Of a DNA stretch of 64,000 nucleotides, positions 1 to 7,855 are shown one piece after another; position 1 is the stretch's first letter, and each line of letters starts with the position of its first letter. The position numbers were made by a program, and so were the translations under genes. The notes beneath the pieces were generated by a model that had not been told where the DNA came from, ran no database searches, and saw nothing but the letters and a program-made list of their open reading frames with translations. Origin of the DNA: Marinobacter sp. EhC06 (GTDB taxonomy: Bacteria; Pseudomonadota; Gammaproteobacteria; Pseudomonadales; Oleiphilaceae); contig NZ_LXYO01000012.1 of NCBI RefSeq assembly GCF_001650915.1, positions 434,001 to 498,000 of the forward strand, given 5' to 3'.

Positions 1-2
1 CA

Positions 3-152
3 ATCCCTCAGCGAAAGGGGTGTTGCCTGAAATACCTGCTGCCGGAGGGCGGTTACTGCGGTACCTGTGGCGTACATCGCAAGGAACGACTCGCTGCACT
101 TACGCCCCAAAAGCAGACGACAACGCCAGGCCAATGGCAACCAGGCCGATAA
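3..152 (+). CDS. FhuF-like siderophore-iron reductase, C-terminal fragment (runs off the window start)
   Basis: The plus-strand frame is open from the first bases to a TAA at 150-152 and has no start inside the window, so this is the tail of a gene beginning upstream. The visible 49 residues contain CC, ten residues, then CGTC: a C-C-x10-C-x2-C arrangement. That is the [2Fe-2S] cluster signature at the C terminus of FhuF-family ferric-siderophore reductases, cytoplasmic proteins that release iron by reduction. About 20 further residues rich in Gln, Thr and Pro follow the cluster. The 3' end overlaps a small minus-strand ORF by 53 bp. The family call rests on this motif alone, since the rest of the protein is not visible. 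Confidence 0.7.
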   Translation: MPQRKGCCLKYLLPEGGYCGTCGVHRKERLAALTPQKQTTTPGQWQPGR

Positions 153-210
153 GCACACCGGCACCTGCCGCAAGCTTCAAACCTTCGATCATTTCCTGTT
201 CGAGTGCCAT
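100..210 (-). CDS. 36-residue single-span membrane protein, function unknown
   Basis: A 36-codon minus-strand ORF starts at ATG 208-210 behind a strong GGAGG-type ribosome site (about 217-221) and ends at TAA 100-102. The protein has a short acidic head (MALEQEMIEG) and then a Gly/Ala/Leu-rich hydrophobic segment of about 22 residues, ending in SSAFGA. It looks like one membrane helix with Gly-x-Gly packing motifs. It is divergent from the sugar dehydrogenase gene, antisense to the end of the FhuF-like gene, and lies downstream of a Fur-like palindrome at 256-276. I do not recognise a family. The good ribosome site and membrane-like composition support a real gene, and the iron context suggests, but does not prove, iron control. 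Confidence 0.6.
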   Translation of the reverse strand: MALEQEMIEGLKLAAGAGVLIGLVAIGLALSSAFGA

Positions 211-255
211 TCCCTTTCCTCCCGTTTGACGAAAACCAAGTTAATTTCACTTTAA

Positions 256-276
256 TGCGAATACTTATTATTTGCA
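256..276. promoter_or_regulatory. candidate Fur box
   Basis: TGCGAATA, five bases, TATTTGCA form an AT-rich inverted repeat with 7 of 8 matching positions. Size and sequence resemble Fur operators. It lies 46 bp upstream of the 36-residue membrane protein and beyond the tail of a FhuF-like gene, so iron control is plausible. It could instead act on the divergent sugar dehydrogenase. Confidence 0.45.
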
Positions 277-404
277 ACAGGAGATCAATGATCCGTAATG
301 TGTCCGGAGCCCTATACTCTTGGGGGCGGGACCAAGCCTCGGCGAAGCCCGCTTCAACTGCTACTCTGAATGTTCTAATGGCACCGGTAAGAACGGAGGC
401 TTCA

Positions 405-1526
405 ATGGGTAATCTCAAACACCTTGTCCTGACAGGCAGCTTATTGCTGGTTGCCGTTCCCGGCATGGCGAACCAGACCTTTTCCTCCGATAAAGCGGAT
501 TTCCGCCTGGAAACCGTAGCGCAGAATCTGGAACACCCCTGGAGCCTGGCATTTATGCCGGACGGCTCCATGCTGGTGACAGAGCGGGAAGGACAGCTGC
601 GAATGATTCGGAACGGCTCGCTGGTAAATGCCCCCATCAGCGGGGTACCCGAGCTCGTGGTATCCGGCCAGGGCGGATTGCTGGACGTTATCCTCCATCC
701 GGACTTTGAGCAGAATCAGGTGCTGTTTCTGAGCTACGCCCACCGAAATCGGGACGGTATGACCACCCGGGTGGCGCGCGCCCGCCTGGGCGATGATCGC
801 CTTACTGACGTTGAGGTCATCTTTGAAGCGCTACCCCGCTCCAACACAAGTCGGCACTTCGCGGGCCGCATGGAATTTGACCGGGACGGCAATCTCTACG
901 TCTCGGTCGGCGATCGTGGCGACATGGATCGCGCCCAGGACGACGCTGACGATGCCGGAGGTGTTCACCGAATCACAACCGACGGCGCCCCGGCGCCGGG
1001 CAACCCGTTCCTGGACACCAGCGGCGTCAACGATACCTTTTATACAACCGGCAACCGCAATATCCAGGGCATGACCATCCACCCGGAAACGGGCGAGATC
1101 TGGAGCCACGAACACGGCCCCCGGGGTGGCGACGAAATCAACATCATCCGGGCAGGCACCGATTACGGATGGCCGACAATCACCTACGGCATCGACTATT
1201 CGGGCCTGCCCATTACTGACAAAACCAAGAAGGAAGGCATGGCCCAGCCACTGCATTACTGGGACCCGTCCATTGCGCCCTCGGGCATGGCGTTCTATAC
1301 CGGAGATCTGTTTCCGGAATGGCAGGGGGACCTGTTCGTAGGCGCACTCAAAATGCGCAAGCTGGTTCGCCTGCGCATCCAAGACGGTGAGGTGACGGAA
1401 GAGGAAGATCTGTTGACCGGTCTCGAGGAGCGAATCCGCGATGTGCGCATGGGCCCCGATGGGGCACTCTGGCTGCTCACGGATTCACCCCGCGGCAAGG
1501 TTTACCGGATGGTGCCGGCTCAGTGA
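405..1526 (+). CDS. PQQ-dependent aldose sugar dehydrogenase-like protein, exported
   Basis: 373 residues of the soluble PQQ glucose/aldose dehydrogenase family (YliI/Asd type), a six-bladed beta-propeller that oxidises sugars in the periplasm. The ATG at 405 is chosen because ACGGAGG sits just upstream and the protein then begins with a clean signal peptide (MGNLKHLVLTGSLLLVAVPG, then MA-NQ). A longer in-frame start at 204 has no ribosome site and would bury the signal. The family's GNRNIQGMTIHPETGE and EHGPRGGDEIN blocks near residues 215-245 are present. The 3' end overlaps the convergent GFA gene by 7 bp. Enzyme class is clear; substrate cannot be read from the sequence. Confidence 0.88.
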   Translation: MGNLKHLVLTGSLLLVAVPGMANQTFSSDKADFRLETVAQNLEHPWSLAFMPDGSMLVTEREGQLRMIRNGSLVNAPISGVPELVVSGQGGLLDVILHPDFEQNQVLFLSYAHRNRDGMTTRVARARLGDDRLTDVEVIFEALPRSNTSRHFAGRMEFDRDGNLYVSVGDRGDMDRAQDDADDAGGVHRITTDGAPAPGNPFLDTSGVNDTFYTTGNRNIQGMTIHPETGEIWSHEHGPRGGDEINIIRAGTDYGWPTITYGIDYSGLPITDKTKKEGMAQPLHYWDPSIAPSGMAFYTGDLFPEWQGDLFVGALKMRKLVRLRIQDGEVTEEEDLLTGLEERIRDVRMGPDGALWLLTDSPRGKVYRMVPAQ

Positions 1527-1933
1527 GGGTCGTTGGTTCTCTCAGTCTTTTCGAACTGCGGCAGTTCGTCGGTAATCTCGAACCAGTCGGACTTTGAACC
1601 AACGAAGACGTGTTGGGCCGGCCCCTTGCCCAGGGGTTCGTTGATGCAACCGACTCTGAGCCGGAGAATCCCGGGAATGGCATCAACACGGCTGTAGAGC
1701 TGGCTGCCGCAACGGCTGCAGAAACCCCGGTACTTGCCGGGGCGTGATTCGAACTCGGTAATCCTGTCTTCGCCGGATACGAACCGGAACCGCACCTTCT
1801 GCACCGGCGCGCTGGCCGAGAACGCACTTCCGTGGGCACGCCGGCACTGGTTGCAGTGGCAAAGGGCCACCGGGCCGAGCGGGCCGTCGTATTCGAAACT
1901 GATATCGCCACACAGGCAACGACCGGTGTACAT
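1520..1933 (-). CDS. GFA/CENP-V family zinc protein
   Basis: 137 residues of the GFA (glutathione-dependent formaldehyde-activating, DUF636) fold, which binds zinc through cysteines. Visible ligands are CLCG near residue 6, CHCNQC near residue 25 and CSRCGSQL near residue 75, the usual spacing. I place the start at ATG 1933, preceded by GTGAGG. A GTG 27 bases upstream has no ribosome site. Most family members have no proven substrate and the original Gfa activity has been questioned, so the call stays at family level. It is convergent with the sugar dehydrogenase. Confidence 0.82.
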   Translation of the reverse strand: MYTGRCLCGDISFEYDGPLGPVALCHCNQCRRAHGSAFSASAPVQKVRFRFVSGEDRITEFESRPGKYRGFCSRCGSQLYSRVDAIPGILRLRVGCINEPLGKGPAQHVFVGSKSDWFEITDELPQFEKTERTNDPH

Positions 1934-2054
1934 GGTCCGGGCCTCACTGCTTCTGGTCACTGGTTAAGTCACGCGCGATGATACCCGCGGGCCACTTGAA
2001 GAACCAGTCTGCCGGCACCACTTTAGAAACACATGATTCGCTAAGGAGGACATT

Positions 2055-2864
2055 ATGTCATTCAGCGCACTTCCGAAAATCGGCATGGGAACTTTCCGGC
2101 TCAAGGGCAATGACGCCCGTGACGCCGTCAAGAGCGCCCTGTCCCTGGGCTACCGCCATATTGATACCGCCCAGATGTACGAGAATGAAGCGGAAGTTGG
2201 CGATGGCATTACCTCCAGCGGCATTCCGCGCCGGGAAATTTTCCTGACCACCAAAATCTGGTTTGACCAGCTGCACGCCAGCGACCTGATCAACAGCCTG
2301 CACGACAGTCTTGCGCGGCTGAAAACCGACCATGTGGATCTGGCCCTGATTCACTGGCCATCGCCCGGCGATGAAGTGCCCATGAAAGAATATCTTGGTG
2401 CCCTCAGGGATGCCCAGCGCGAAGGGCTGGCCGAGCACATCGGCATTTCCAACTTCACCTGCGCCCAGATGGATGAGGCGAAAGAGATCCTGGGCGACAC
2501 ACCCATTTTCACCAACCAGGTAGAGGTGCACCCCTTCCTCGCCAACCGCAAGGTCGTGGAGCATGCGCAGAAGCTCGGCATTACCGTTACTGGCTATATG
2601 CCGCTGGCAGTCGGCAAGGTGATGGAGGACGAAACACTGCAACGCATTGCCGGTGAGCGAAACCTGACGCCGGCCCAGGTGGCTATTGCCTGGGTGGCAT
2701 CGAGAGGCGTTGTGCCCATCCCTTCGTCCACACGCCCGGGACACCAGAAGGCCAACCTGGAGGCGCTGGAGGTTGAGTTGAGCGAGGAGGAAATACGCGC
2801 GATTGACGAACTCGACCGTAACGAACGCATCGCTAATCCGGACTTTGCGCCGTCCTGGGACTGA
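2055..2864 (+). CDS. aldo/keto reductase, DkgB-like
   Basis: 269 residues of the NADPH-dependent aldo/keto reductase superfamily, close to 2,5-diketo-D-gluconate reductase B. The start is fixed by AAGGAGG eight bases ahead of the ATG. Visible family blocks are GYRHIDTAQMYENEAEVG (Asp and catalytic Tyr), LTTKIW (Lys), DLALIHWPSP (His) and IPSSTRPGHQKANLEALE (NADPH phosphate site). The substrate is probably a small aldehyde or keto compound. Its last 32 bases overlap the convergent membrane-protein gene. Confidence 0.88.
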   Translation: MSFSALPKIGMGTFRLKGNDARDAVKSALSLGYRHIDTAQMYENEAEVGDGITSSGIPRREIFLTTKIWFDQLHASDLINSLHDSLARLKTDHVDLALIHWPSPGDEVPMKEYLGALRDAQREGLAEHIGISNFTCAQMDEAKEILGDTPIFTNQVEVHPFLANRKVVEHAQKLGITVTGYMPLAVGKVMEDETLQRIAGERNLTPAQVAIAWVASRGVVPIPSSTRPGHQKANLEALEVELSEEEIRAIDELDRNERIANPDFAPSWD

Positions 2865-3510
2865 GCCAGGAGCCTGCACCCACCAGAAACAGCGTAGCCA
2901 CAGGGGCGACCAGCAACCACCAAGCTTGCAGCACCCAGAACATGGCCGCGCTGAACAGACTCCACAACACCAGCAGCGGCAGGTAAAGCCAACGCCAGGG
3001 CCCGGTTATCACTGCAACAATCAGGGCACCGGCCGCTGCGGTGGTTCCGGGCGCGATGCCAAACAGCGCGAGCGCCTGCCACTGGCCAGACTCCGCTACG
3101 GCCAACCAGGGCAAACCACAAACCACGATCAGCCAGAGGGCAACAAATCGGCCAGATGGTAGCGCGGCCTCACGAACGCCACCGGAAAACATCGCGGCGG
3201 CAAGCAGAACCCCTTGCGCCACAAAGGCCCAGCCAAACCAAACCGCCGGCCAGTTAATGGGGCCGAAATAGCCCACCAGAAAGCCATAGCCACTGACTGC
3301 CCAGGCAACCGCTATCAGCCCGACAGCCAGACGCCGTGCGTTCCGCCCCTGCCTGAGAAGCAGAACAGGAATGCCAATGGCAGCAACCACCGCCAGCACC
3401 TGCCAGGGCCATAGATCCTGGTTGATCCGAACAAACAGCCGCAGAAACACCTGCGGCCCGAACATCACAAAATCCTGCAGCGAGTAGCTCAGCCAATCCG
3501 CACCACTCAC
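2833..3510 (-). CDS. DUF6064-like integral membrane protein
   Basis: 225 residues, almost entirely hydrophobic, with about six membrane segments separated by short polar turns, in the style of DUF6064. The GTG start at 3508-3510 shares a GTGA overlap with the stop of the upstream aldo/keto reductase and has GAGGT upstream. The same frame extends further inside the reductase gene, but that part is low-complexity antisense sequence. The 4-bp overlap indicates translational coupling to the reductase. Its biochemical role is unknown. Confidence 0.75.
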   Translation of the reverse strand: MSGADWLSYSLQDFVMFGPQVFLRLFVRINQDLWPWQVLAVVAAIGIPVLLLRQGRNARRLAVGLIAVAWAVSGYGFLVGYFGPINWPAVWFGWAFVAQGVLLAAAMFSGGVREAALPSGRFVALWLIVVCGLPWLAVAESGQWQALALFGIAPGTTAAAGALIVAVITGPWRWLYLPLLVLWSLFSAAMFWVLQAWWLLVAPVATLFLVGAGSWLSPRTAQSPD

Positions 3511-4442
3511 AGAGACCTCACGTAATCCGCCATCCGCTGGCGCTGGCCGGCATTCGGAAGCGCGCCATAGAGTGCGCCCATGTTCTCCTTCATATGCTCG
3601 ACCTTGCTCGTGGCCGGGATGGCACAGGTCACGGCCGGATGGGAAATGATGTACTTGAGAAAGAACTCTGCCCAGTTGCTGACGCCGACCTCCCCGGCCC
3701 AATTCGGCAGCGGCTCGGACTGGAACCGGCGAAACAGCGAACCACCCTGGAACGGCCGGTTAACAATCACCCCGATGCCTCGCTCCTGGGCCAGTGGCAG
3801 CAACCGATCCTCAACCTCGTGATCCAGAACGTTATAGGTCAGTTGCACGAAATCCAGCGATTCCCGCTCCATGATCTGTGCAAACTCCCGGTGCCGTCGA
3901 CCGTGGGACGTGGTGATGCCGATATACCGAACCTCACCGTTGGCCTTCATCTGCTTGAGGGTTTCAAGATGCCCTTGCCAACCCAGCAAATTGTGCACCT
4001 GTAACAGATCGAACCGTTCAACACCCCAGCGCCTGCTCGAACGCGCAGCCTCCGCCCGGGTTTCTGATTCATCGCCGGTCCAGATCTTGGTTGCTGCAAA
4101 AATCCGGTCGTGGGCGTCCAGAGAGTCCAGCGCTTCACCCATGACATCCGCTGCGCTGCCATACATCGGCGAGCCGTCCACAACGGTTCCGCCCAAATCG
4201 AAAAAGGTCTTCAAAACCCTGGTACGCTGCTGAACCAGCTGCGTGTCGCCACCCACGTTGAACGTAATCCAGGTGCCCATACCGATCGCAGGGATGGATT
4301 CGTCCATACCGGGAATCCTGCGCATGATAGGAGATGAAGCAGCGTTTCCCGACGTGTTTGCAAAAAGCATCGGGGATTTGAGAGCAATTCCAGCCAGGCC
4401 GGAACTGATAAGAAACTTCCTTCGCGTGATCCGATTCGCCAT
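3507..4442 (-). CDS. aldo/keto reductase with twin-arginine signal
   Basis: 311 residues. The N terminus MANRITRRKFLISSGLAGIA is a twin-arginine (Tat) signal, so this reductase should be folded in the cytoplasm and exported. The mature part has aldo/keto reductase blocks: VDGSPMYGSA (active-site Tyr), AATKIW (Lys), DLLQVHNL (His) and a C-terminal SNWAEFFLKYIISHPAVTCA-type cofactor region. The family is shared with the DkgB-like gene at 2055, but the two are not close copies. It overlaps the membrane-protein gene by GTGA, so the pair may form an envelope redox unit. The substrate is unknown. Confidence 0.85.
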   Translation of the reverse strand: MANRITRRKFLISSGLAGIALKSPMLFANTSGNAASSPIMRRIPGMDESIPAIGMGTWITFNVGGDTQLVQQRTRVLKTFFDLGGTVVDGSPMYGSAADVMGEALDSLDAHDRIFAATKIWTGDESETRAEAARSSRRWGVERFDLLQVHNLLGWQGHLETLKQMKANGEVRYIGITTSHGRRHREFAQIMERESLDFVQLTYNVLDHEVEDRLLPLAQERGIGVIVNRPFQGGSLFRRFQSEPLPNWAGEVGVSNWAEFFLKYIISHPAVTCAIPATSKVEHMKENMGALYGALPNAGQRQRMADYVRSL

Positions 4443-4498
4443 ATCGGCTCCCCCACTGACATAAATTTCAGTGCGAATAGCACAATGCCCGAACAGCG

Positions 4499-4601
4499 CG
4501 GGTGGGTCATCCCTTCTCCAGCCCGTGGAGGGCCATGGATGGCCCGACCGAGCCTACATGGAAGTATTTACGGCGTGTCTGGAGAAGGGATGACCCACCC
4601 G
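4499..4601. repeat. long palindromic element, copy 1
   Basis: Perfect 23-bp inverted arms (4499-4521 and 4579-4601) enclose a 57-nt core. The core holds GGGCCA-TGGA-TGGCCC (4530-4545), a six-pair hairpin with a TGGA loop, and 23 bases on a second CATGGA (4557-4562) in a TAC/GTA context, followed by GGCGTGT. The core matches the copies at 14225 and 23686 while the arms are unrelated in sequence. It lies between two minus-strand genes, 36 bp past the stop of the tandem-glutaredoxin gene. There is no T-run beside the arms, so it is not a standard terminator. Confidence 0.85.
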
Positions 4602-4637
4602 GGCGGCAGCTACATGGCTGACAGTCTTACCAACAAA

Positions 4638-5408
4638 TCAGTTCCCGTAGTGAGCATCGAGATATTTCAGAATGCGGGCAGACTCGAACAAGCCCTCCCC
4701 GGTATTGGGGTCTTCAAGATAAGGCACCTGAACCCGCTTGTGCACCTGGAAAAACGCATCCCGCTTGCCACCGGGAATCGGGGTATAGGGCCCTGGTTTA
4801 ATGCGCTGCTTCGCCGGCCCGATTTCAGTCCAGTGCTCCTTGCCCAGATTATGCAGGGTATACGGAATTTCCAGTTCACAAAGCCGCTCACGCACCAGCC
4901 GTGAAAACGGGCTGCCCTCGAAACTCCAGAGGTGCAAAGGCTGCTCCGGACGCTTGCCCTGGCTGACCCTCAGCCCCCGCATGGCACTGGTCACAGAAGC
5001 TACCGAACCCAGGACCGGCTGCCAGACCCGACCGCGATAGTAGGAAGGCACCGACCGGCCGGCATATTGCCGGAACAGATACTCGATGATTTCCTCGGAT
5101 TCGTACATGACTGTGCCCGTGTTCTGATCCGCCAGCAGCGGGAACTGTTGCCTGCCTCCCAGAGCCTCTGCCTGGGCCCGGAAAACCGAACCACCCGTCG
5201 GGCAGGGCCGGATGTCCACATCCAGATTCAGGGCAGTCAGGGCTTCACGAACACGACGGCAATAAGGACAGCCTTCCATGTCATAGAGCACGATCGGCTT
5301 TTCCGGCTGGGGAACATTTTTTACCACCAGGCAACCACGCCAGGCAGTGAGCGACGATGTGGCGACCGAGCCCAGCACGTGGACGTTATGAGACAGCATA
5401 TTCGACAT
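4638..5408 (-). CDS. tandem glutaredoxin/GST N-terminal domain protein
   Basis: 256 residues made of two thioredoxin-fold GST-N/glutaredoxin domains. Domain 1 (about 37-125) has the active pair EGCPYCRRV, Cys47 and Cys50. Domain 2 (about 165-256) begins FEGSPFSRLVRE, so both cysteine positions are serine. Both domains end with the GST-like ESxxIxxYL pattern (YESEEIIEYL, FESARILKYL). The start at 5408 is chosen because AAAGG lies upstream; a GTG 36 bases earlier is possible. Family members probably use glutathione in thiol or detoxification chemistry. It follows the hydroxylase-like gene on the same strand. Confidence 0.8.
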   Translation of the reverse strand: MSNMLSHNVHVLGSVATSSLTAWRGCLVVKNVPQPEKPIVLYDMEGCPYCRRVREALTALNLDVDIRPCPTGGSVFRAQAEALGGRQQFPLLADQNTGTVMYESEEIIEYLFRQYAGRSVPSYYRGRVWQPVLGSVASVTSAMRGLRVSQGKRPEQPLHLWSFEGSPFSRLVRERLCELEIPYTLHNLGKEHWTEIGPAKQRIKPGPYTPIPGGKRDAFFQVHKRVQVPYLEDPNTGEGLFESARILKYLDAHYGN

Positions 5409-5440
5409 AAACAAACCTTTTTTTGGAGACCACGCCATTA

Positions 5441-5914
5441 TCACGCAATCTGACGATTTTCCATTGGCTCCCGGGTGCCCATGATGTGGTCAAACCAGGG
5501 CTTCGTCACGCACCAGTTGGCGTTGGGGTTTGGTCCCATGTGGTGATCATAGTGCCAGGGTAGGTTCTCCCTCGCCCAATCCGGATCCAGATGTGAGCGC
5601 TTATGGACCCGGTAGTAATTCCAGGCACTGTAGTAGAGGGTGCCTACGAAGAATGGTGCCACAGGCAGCAGTGGAGTGACTGCTGCAGCCCCCGCAACCA
5701 GTGCAGCCACCTCTTTGGTTTGAGCGTTCCAGGTCAGGGGCGGATTGCGATAATCGTCATCGAGGAAGCCATTTCGACGCACATTGCGATGATGATCATG
5801 CCAGTGAAACGACCAGAAACTTGCCCGGTTCCGGCCCAGTTCATGAAGAACGTGTTTATGGAATACCCATTCCACGGCATTCGCAGTCAAAAGACCCAAT
5901 GGAATACCGATCAT
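5441..5914 (-). CDS. fatty acid hydroxylase/sterol desaturase-like membrane protein
   Basis: 157 residues with the histidine clusters of the di-iron fatty acid hydroxylase superfamily: HKHVLHE (about 20), HWHDHH (about 37) and WHYDHHMGPN (about 125), around hydrophobic segments near residues 70-100. The ATG at 5914 has a strong AAAGGAGGG upstream; the longer in-frame version does not. It is short for the superfamily, like the compact carotenoid-hydroxylase-type members. It probably oxidises a lipid in the inner membrane; the substrate is not evident. The tandem-glutaredoxin gene follows closely downstream. Confidence 0.75.
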   Translation of the reverse strand: MIGIPLGLLTANAVEWVFHKHVLHELGRNRASFWSFHWHDHHRNVRRNGFLDDDYRNPPLTWNAQTKEVAALVAGAAAVTPLLPVAPFFVGTLYYSAWNYYRVHKRSHLDPDWARENLPWHYDHHMGPNPNANWCVTKPWFDHIMGTREPMENRQIA

Positions 5915-6225
5915 GTTGCCCTCCTTTCGTTGTTTTCGGAACACTTGGTTACACACTATCTAGGAAACGCCCTTTTCGGTCCCAATTCCATGACCCAGAT
6001 GCCGGAAAAAGCAGCCGAAAATCTGATAACAGGGTCATTGACAACCAGAAGGTTAATTTTTGTCCACCTAACTCCATGATTCGCAAGGGCACTTACATCG
6101 CGTCACAAAAATTCAATACAAACAACGACACTACTGCCATTTTTTAACGTCATGTAGAGCTTTTCTGCATAGTACAAACGGCCAGGATGGGCTATTGTTG
6201 AAGTATAAGAACTCACTGGACGGTG
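5915..6225. other. intergenic region between divergent genes
   Basis: 311 bp separating the hydroxylase-like gene (minus) and dacB (plus). It is AT-rich compared with its surroundings, especially 6050-6200, and should hold divergent promoters. I see no convincing small gene, RNA or repeat. Confidence 0.5.
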
Positions 6226-7806
6226 ATGATGGTTATCAAGGGTATGCGACGCTCAGGCTCATCAAGAGCAGAAAAACTGTGTCCTGGATTCAGGCGGGCT
6301 ATGCTGGCATCCCTCGTGGCCTTCACTGTGATGGCGGCTCCTTCCGTCGCAGTCGCCGAGAACGATGACTCCGGCTTCTCCGGCAATCGCCTCTGGACCA
6401 ATCAGCTGAAGGATTACGCGCTTCAGTCCCTGCAGAATGAAGATGCCATGAGCATGGCGGCCATTCCCCTGAACGGCCCCGGCATCAATCAGTACATCAA
6501 TGCCGATGCCCTGATGAGTCCTGGCTCCATCATGAAACTGGTGACAACCTTTGCGGCACTGGAGTTACTCGGCCCCAATCACCACTGGGATACCGATTTC
6601 CTGACCGACGGCGTTATGGCCGGCGACACCCTCAAAGGTAATCTCTACGTCCGCTTTGGCGGCGACCCGAAGCTCACCATCGAACGGCTCTGGACAACGC
6701 TGAGCGAGCTGCGCAGCATGGGGATTACCAGAATTGAGGGCGACCTGATTCTTGATGGCACCTACTTCCAGGTGGACGGTGGTTTTCCTGCGTTTGAGGA
6801 CAACGGCGACAACCCCCACGCGCCATTCCTGGTAGAACCTTCCGCCTACCTGACCAACCTCAACCTGATGCACTTCCAGATCCGCGCCGACGAGCGTGGC
6901 ACACAGGCCTGGAGTACGCCCTCCCTGGGTGAAGTCGTCATCGACAACCGCGTGGTTGCCACCGCTGAGGGCCCCTGCCCGTCGCGACGAAACTTCGAAT
7001 GGGAACCCATTATTCATGAAGACCAACGGGTGACTGTTCGGGTAACCGGTGAACTGCCCCAGGGCTGCCGAACCACCACCTACCTGTCGTTGCTGCCCCA
7101 TGAGCAGTACAGCGCCTCGTTGATCCGTTCCTTGCTGGCAGACCTCGGGGTCGTGGTCTCGGGCGGCGATCTCAACGGAGTCACGCCGGAAGATGCACGG
7201 CTGGTGATGAAAACCACCTCGCCGGATCTGGTCACCATGGTGAGGGACATCAACAAGTGGAGCAGCAACGTCATGGCTCGCCAGCTGTTGCTTACCATTG
7301 GTGCGGAGAACCGTCTGGAAGATGAGAACGATGACCGGGTTGCCGGCATTCGTGTGATCTATGACTGGCTTGAAGACAAGGGTATCAACACCGCCGGTAT
7401 GGTGATCGACAACGGCGCCGGCCTCACCCGGCATGGCCGCATTACCGCCCGCCAGGGCGCGCAGATCTTGCAACACGCGTGGAACAGCCCGTATTCGGCG
7501 GACCTGATGGCCTCCATGCCCATCATCGCTATGGATGGAACCATGGCACGCCGCCTGCGCAATACCGGCATGGATGGTGAGGGCCGCATCAAAACCGGTT
7601 ATCTGGAAAACGTGAGATCGATCGCCGGATTCACCCGCGATTCGAATAACACCACCTGGGCGGTGGTGGGGATGGTCAATAACGATCCTGCCTGGAACGG
7701 CCAGGCCGTGCTGGACCGGATTCTGTATTCGCTGCATTTCCGGCCGCCGACCGGGACTGCCATTTCCCATGCCGACTCCGGCACTTCTGAAACCAGTATT
7801 CAATAA
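6226..7806 (+). CDS. dacB: D-alanyl-D-alanine carboxypeptidase/endopeptidase (PBP4)
   Basis: 526 residues of the class C penicillin-binding protein family (peptidase S13). It trims or cleaves peptidoglycan cross-links in the periplasm. The serine motif SPGSIMK is near residue 97, an SSN motif follows in INKWSSNVMARQ and KTGYL lies near the C terminus, so all three catalytic motifs are intact. A hydrophobic stretch (AMLASLVAFTVMAAPSVAVA) ending at about residue 45 is the signal peptide. Its start is ambiguous among GTG 6223, ATG 6226, ATG 6229 and ATG 6244. I use 6226; the product changes only before the signal. Confidence 0.9.
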   Translation: MMVIKGMRRSGSSRAEKLCPGFRRAMLASLVAFTVMAAPSVAVAENDDSGFSGNRLWTNQLKDYALQSLQNEDAMSMAAIPLNGPGINQYINADALMSPGSIMKLVTTFAALELLGPNHHWDTDFLTDGVMAGDTLKGNLYVRFGGDPKLTIERLWTTLSELRSMGITRIEGDLILDGTYFQVDGGFPAFEDNGDNPHAPFLVEPSAYLTNLNLMHFQIRADERGTQAWSTPSLGEVVIDNRVVATAEGPCPSRRNFEWEPIIHEDQRVTVRVTGELPQGCRTTTYLSLLPHEQYSASLIRSLLADLGVVVSGGDLNGVTPEDARLVMKTTSPDLVTMVRDINKWSSNVMARQLLLTIGAENRLEDENDDRVAGIRVIYDWLEDKGINTAGMVIDNGAGLTRHGRITARQGAQILQHAWNSPYSADLMASMPIIAMDGTMARRLRNTGMDGEGRIKTGYLENVRSIAGFTRDSNNTTWAVVGMVNNDPAWNGQAVLDRILYSLHFRPPTGTAISHADSGTSETSIQ

Positions 7807-7808
7807 AA

Positions 7809-7830
7809 AGCCCCGGCCGTGGCCGGGGCT
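7809..7830 (-). terminator. terminator hairpin between dacB and the DUF4397 gene
   Basis: A perfect 10-bp stem, AGCCCCGGCC-GT-GGCCGGGGCT, flanked on its lower side by AAAAA. Read from the minus strand this is a hairpin followed by a T-run, so it is best suited to the DUF4397 gene and may also serve dacB. Confidence 0.8.
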
Positions 7831-7855
7831 CAACTCAAAGCTTTAACAACACGTT

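Noticed and set aside
53..637. 194-residue minus-strand frame at the window start
   Set aside because: Low similarity to any protein and antisense to the sugar dehydrogenase signal region; the 36-residue frame has the better ribosome site.
3511..3702. Longer start of the DUF6064-like gene
   Set aside because: The upstream codons are the antisense of the aldo/keto reductase and not hydrophobic; GTG 3510 has a ribosome site.
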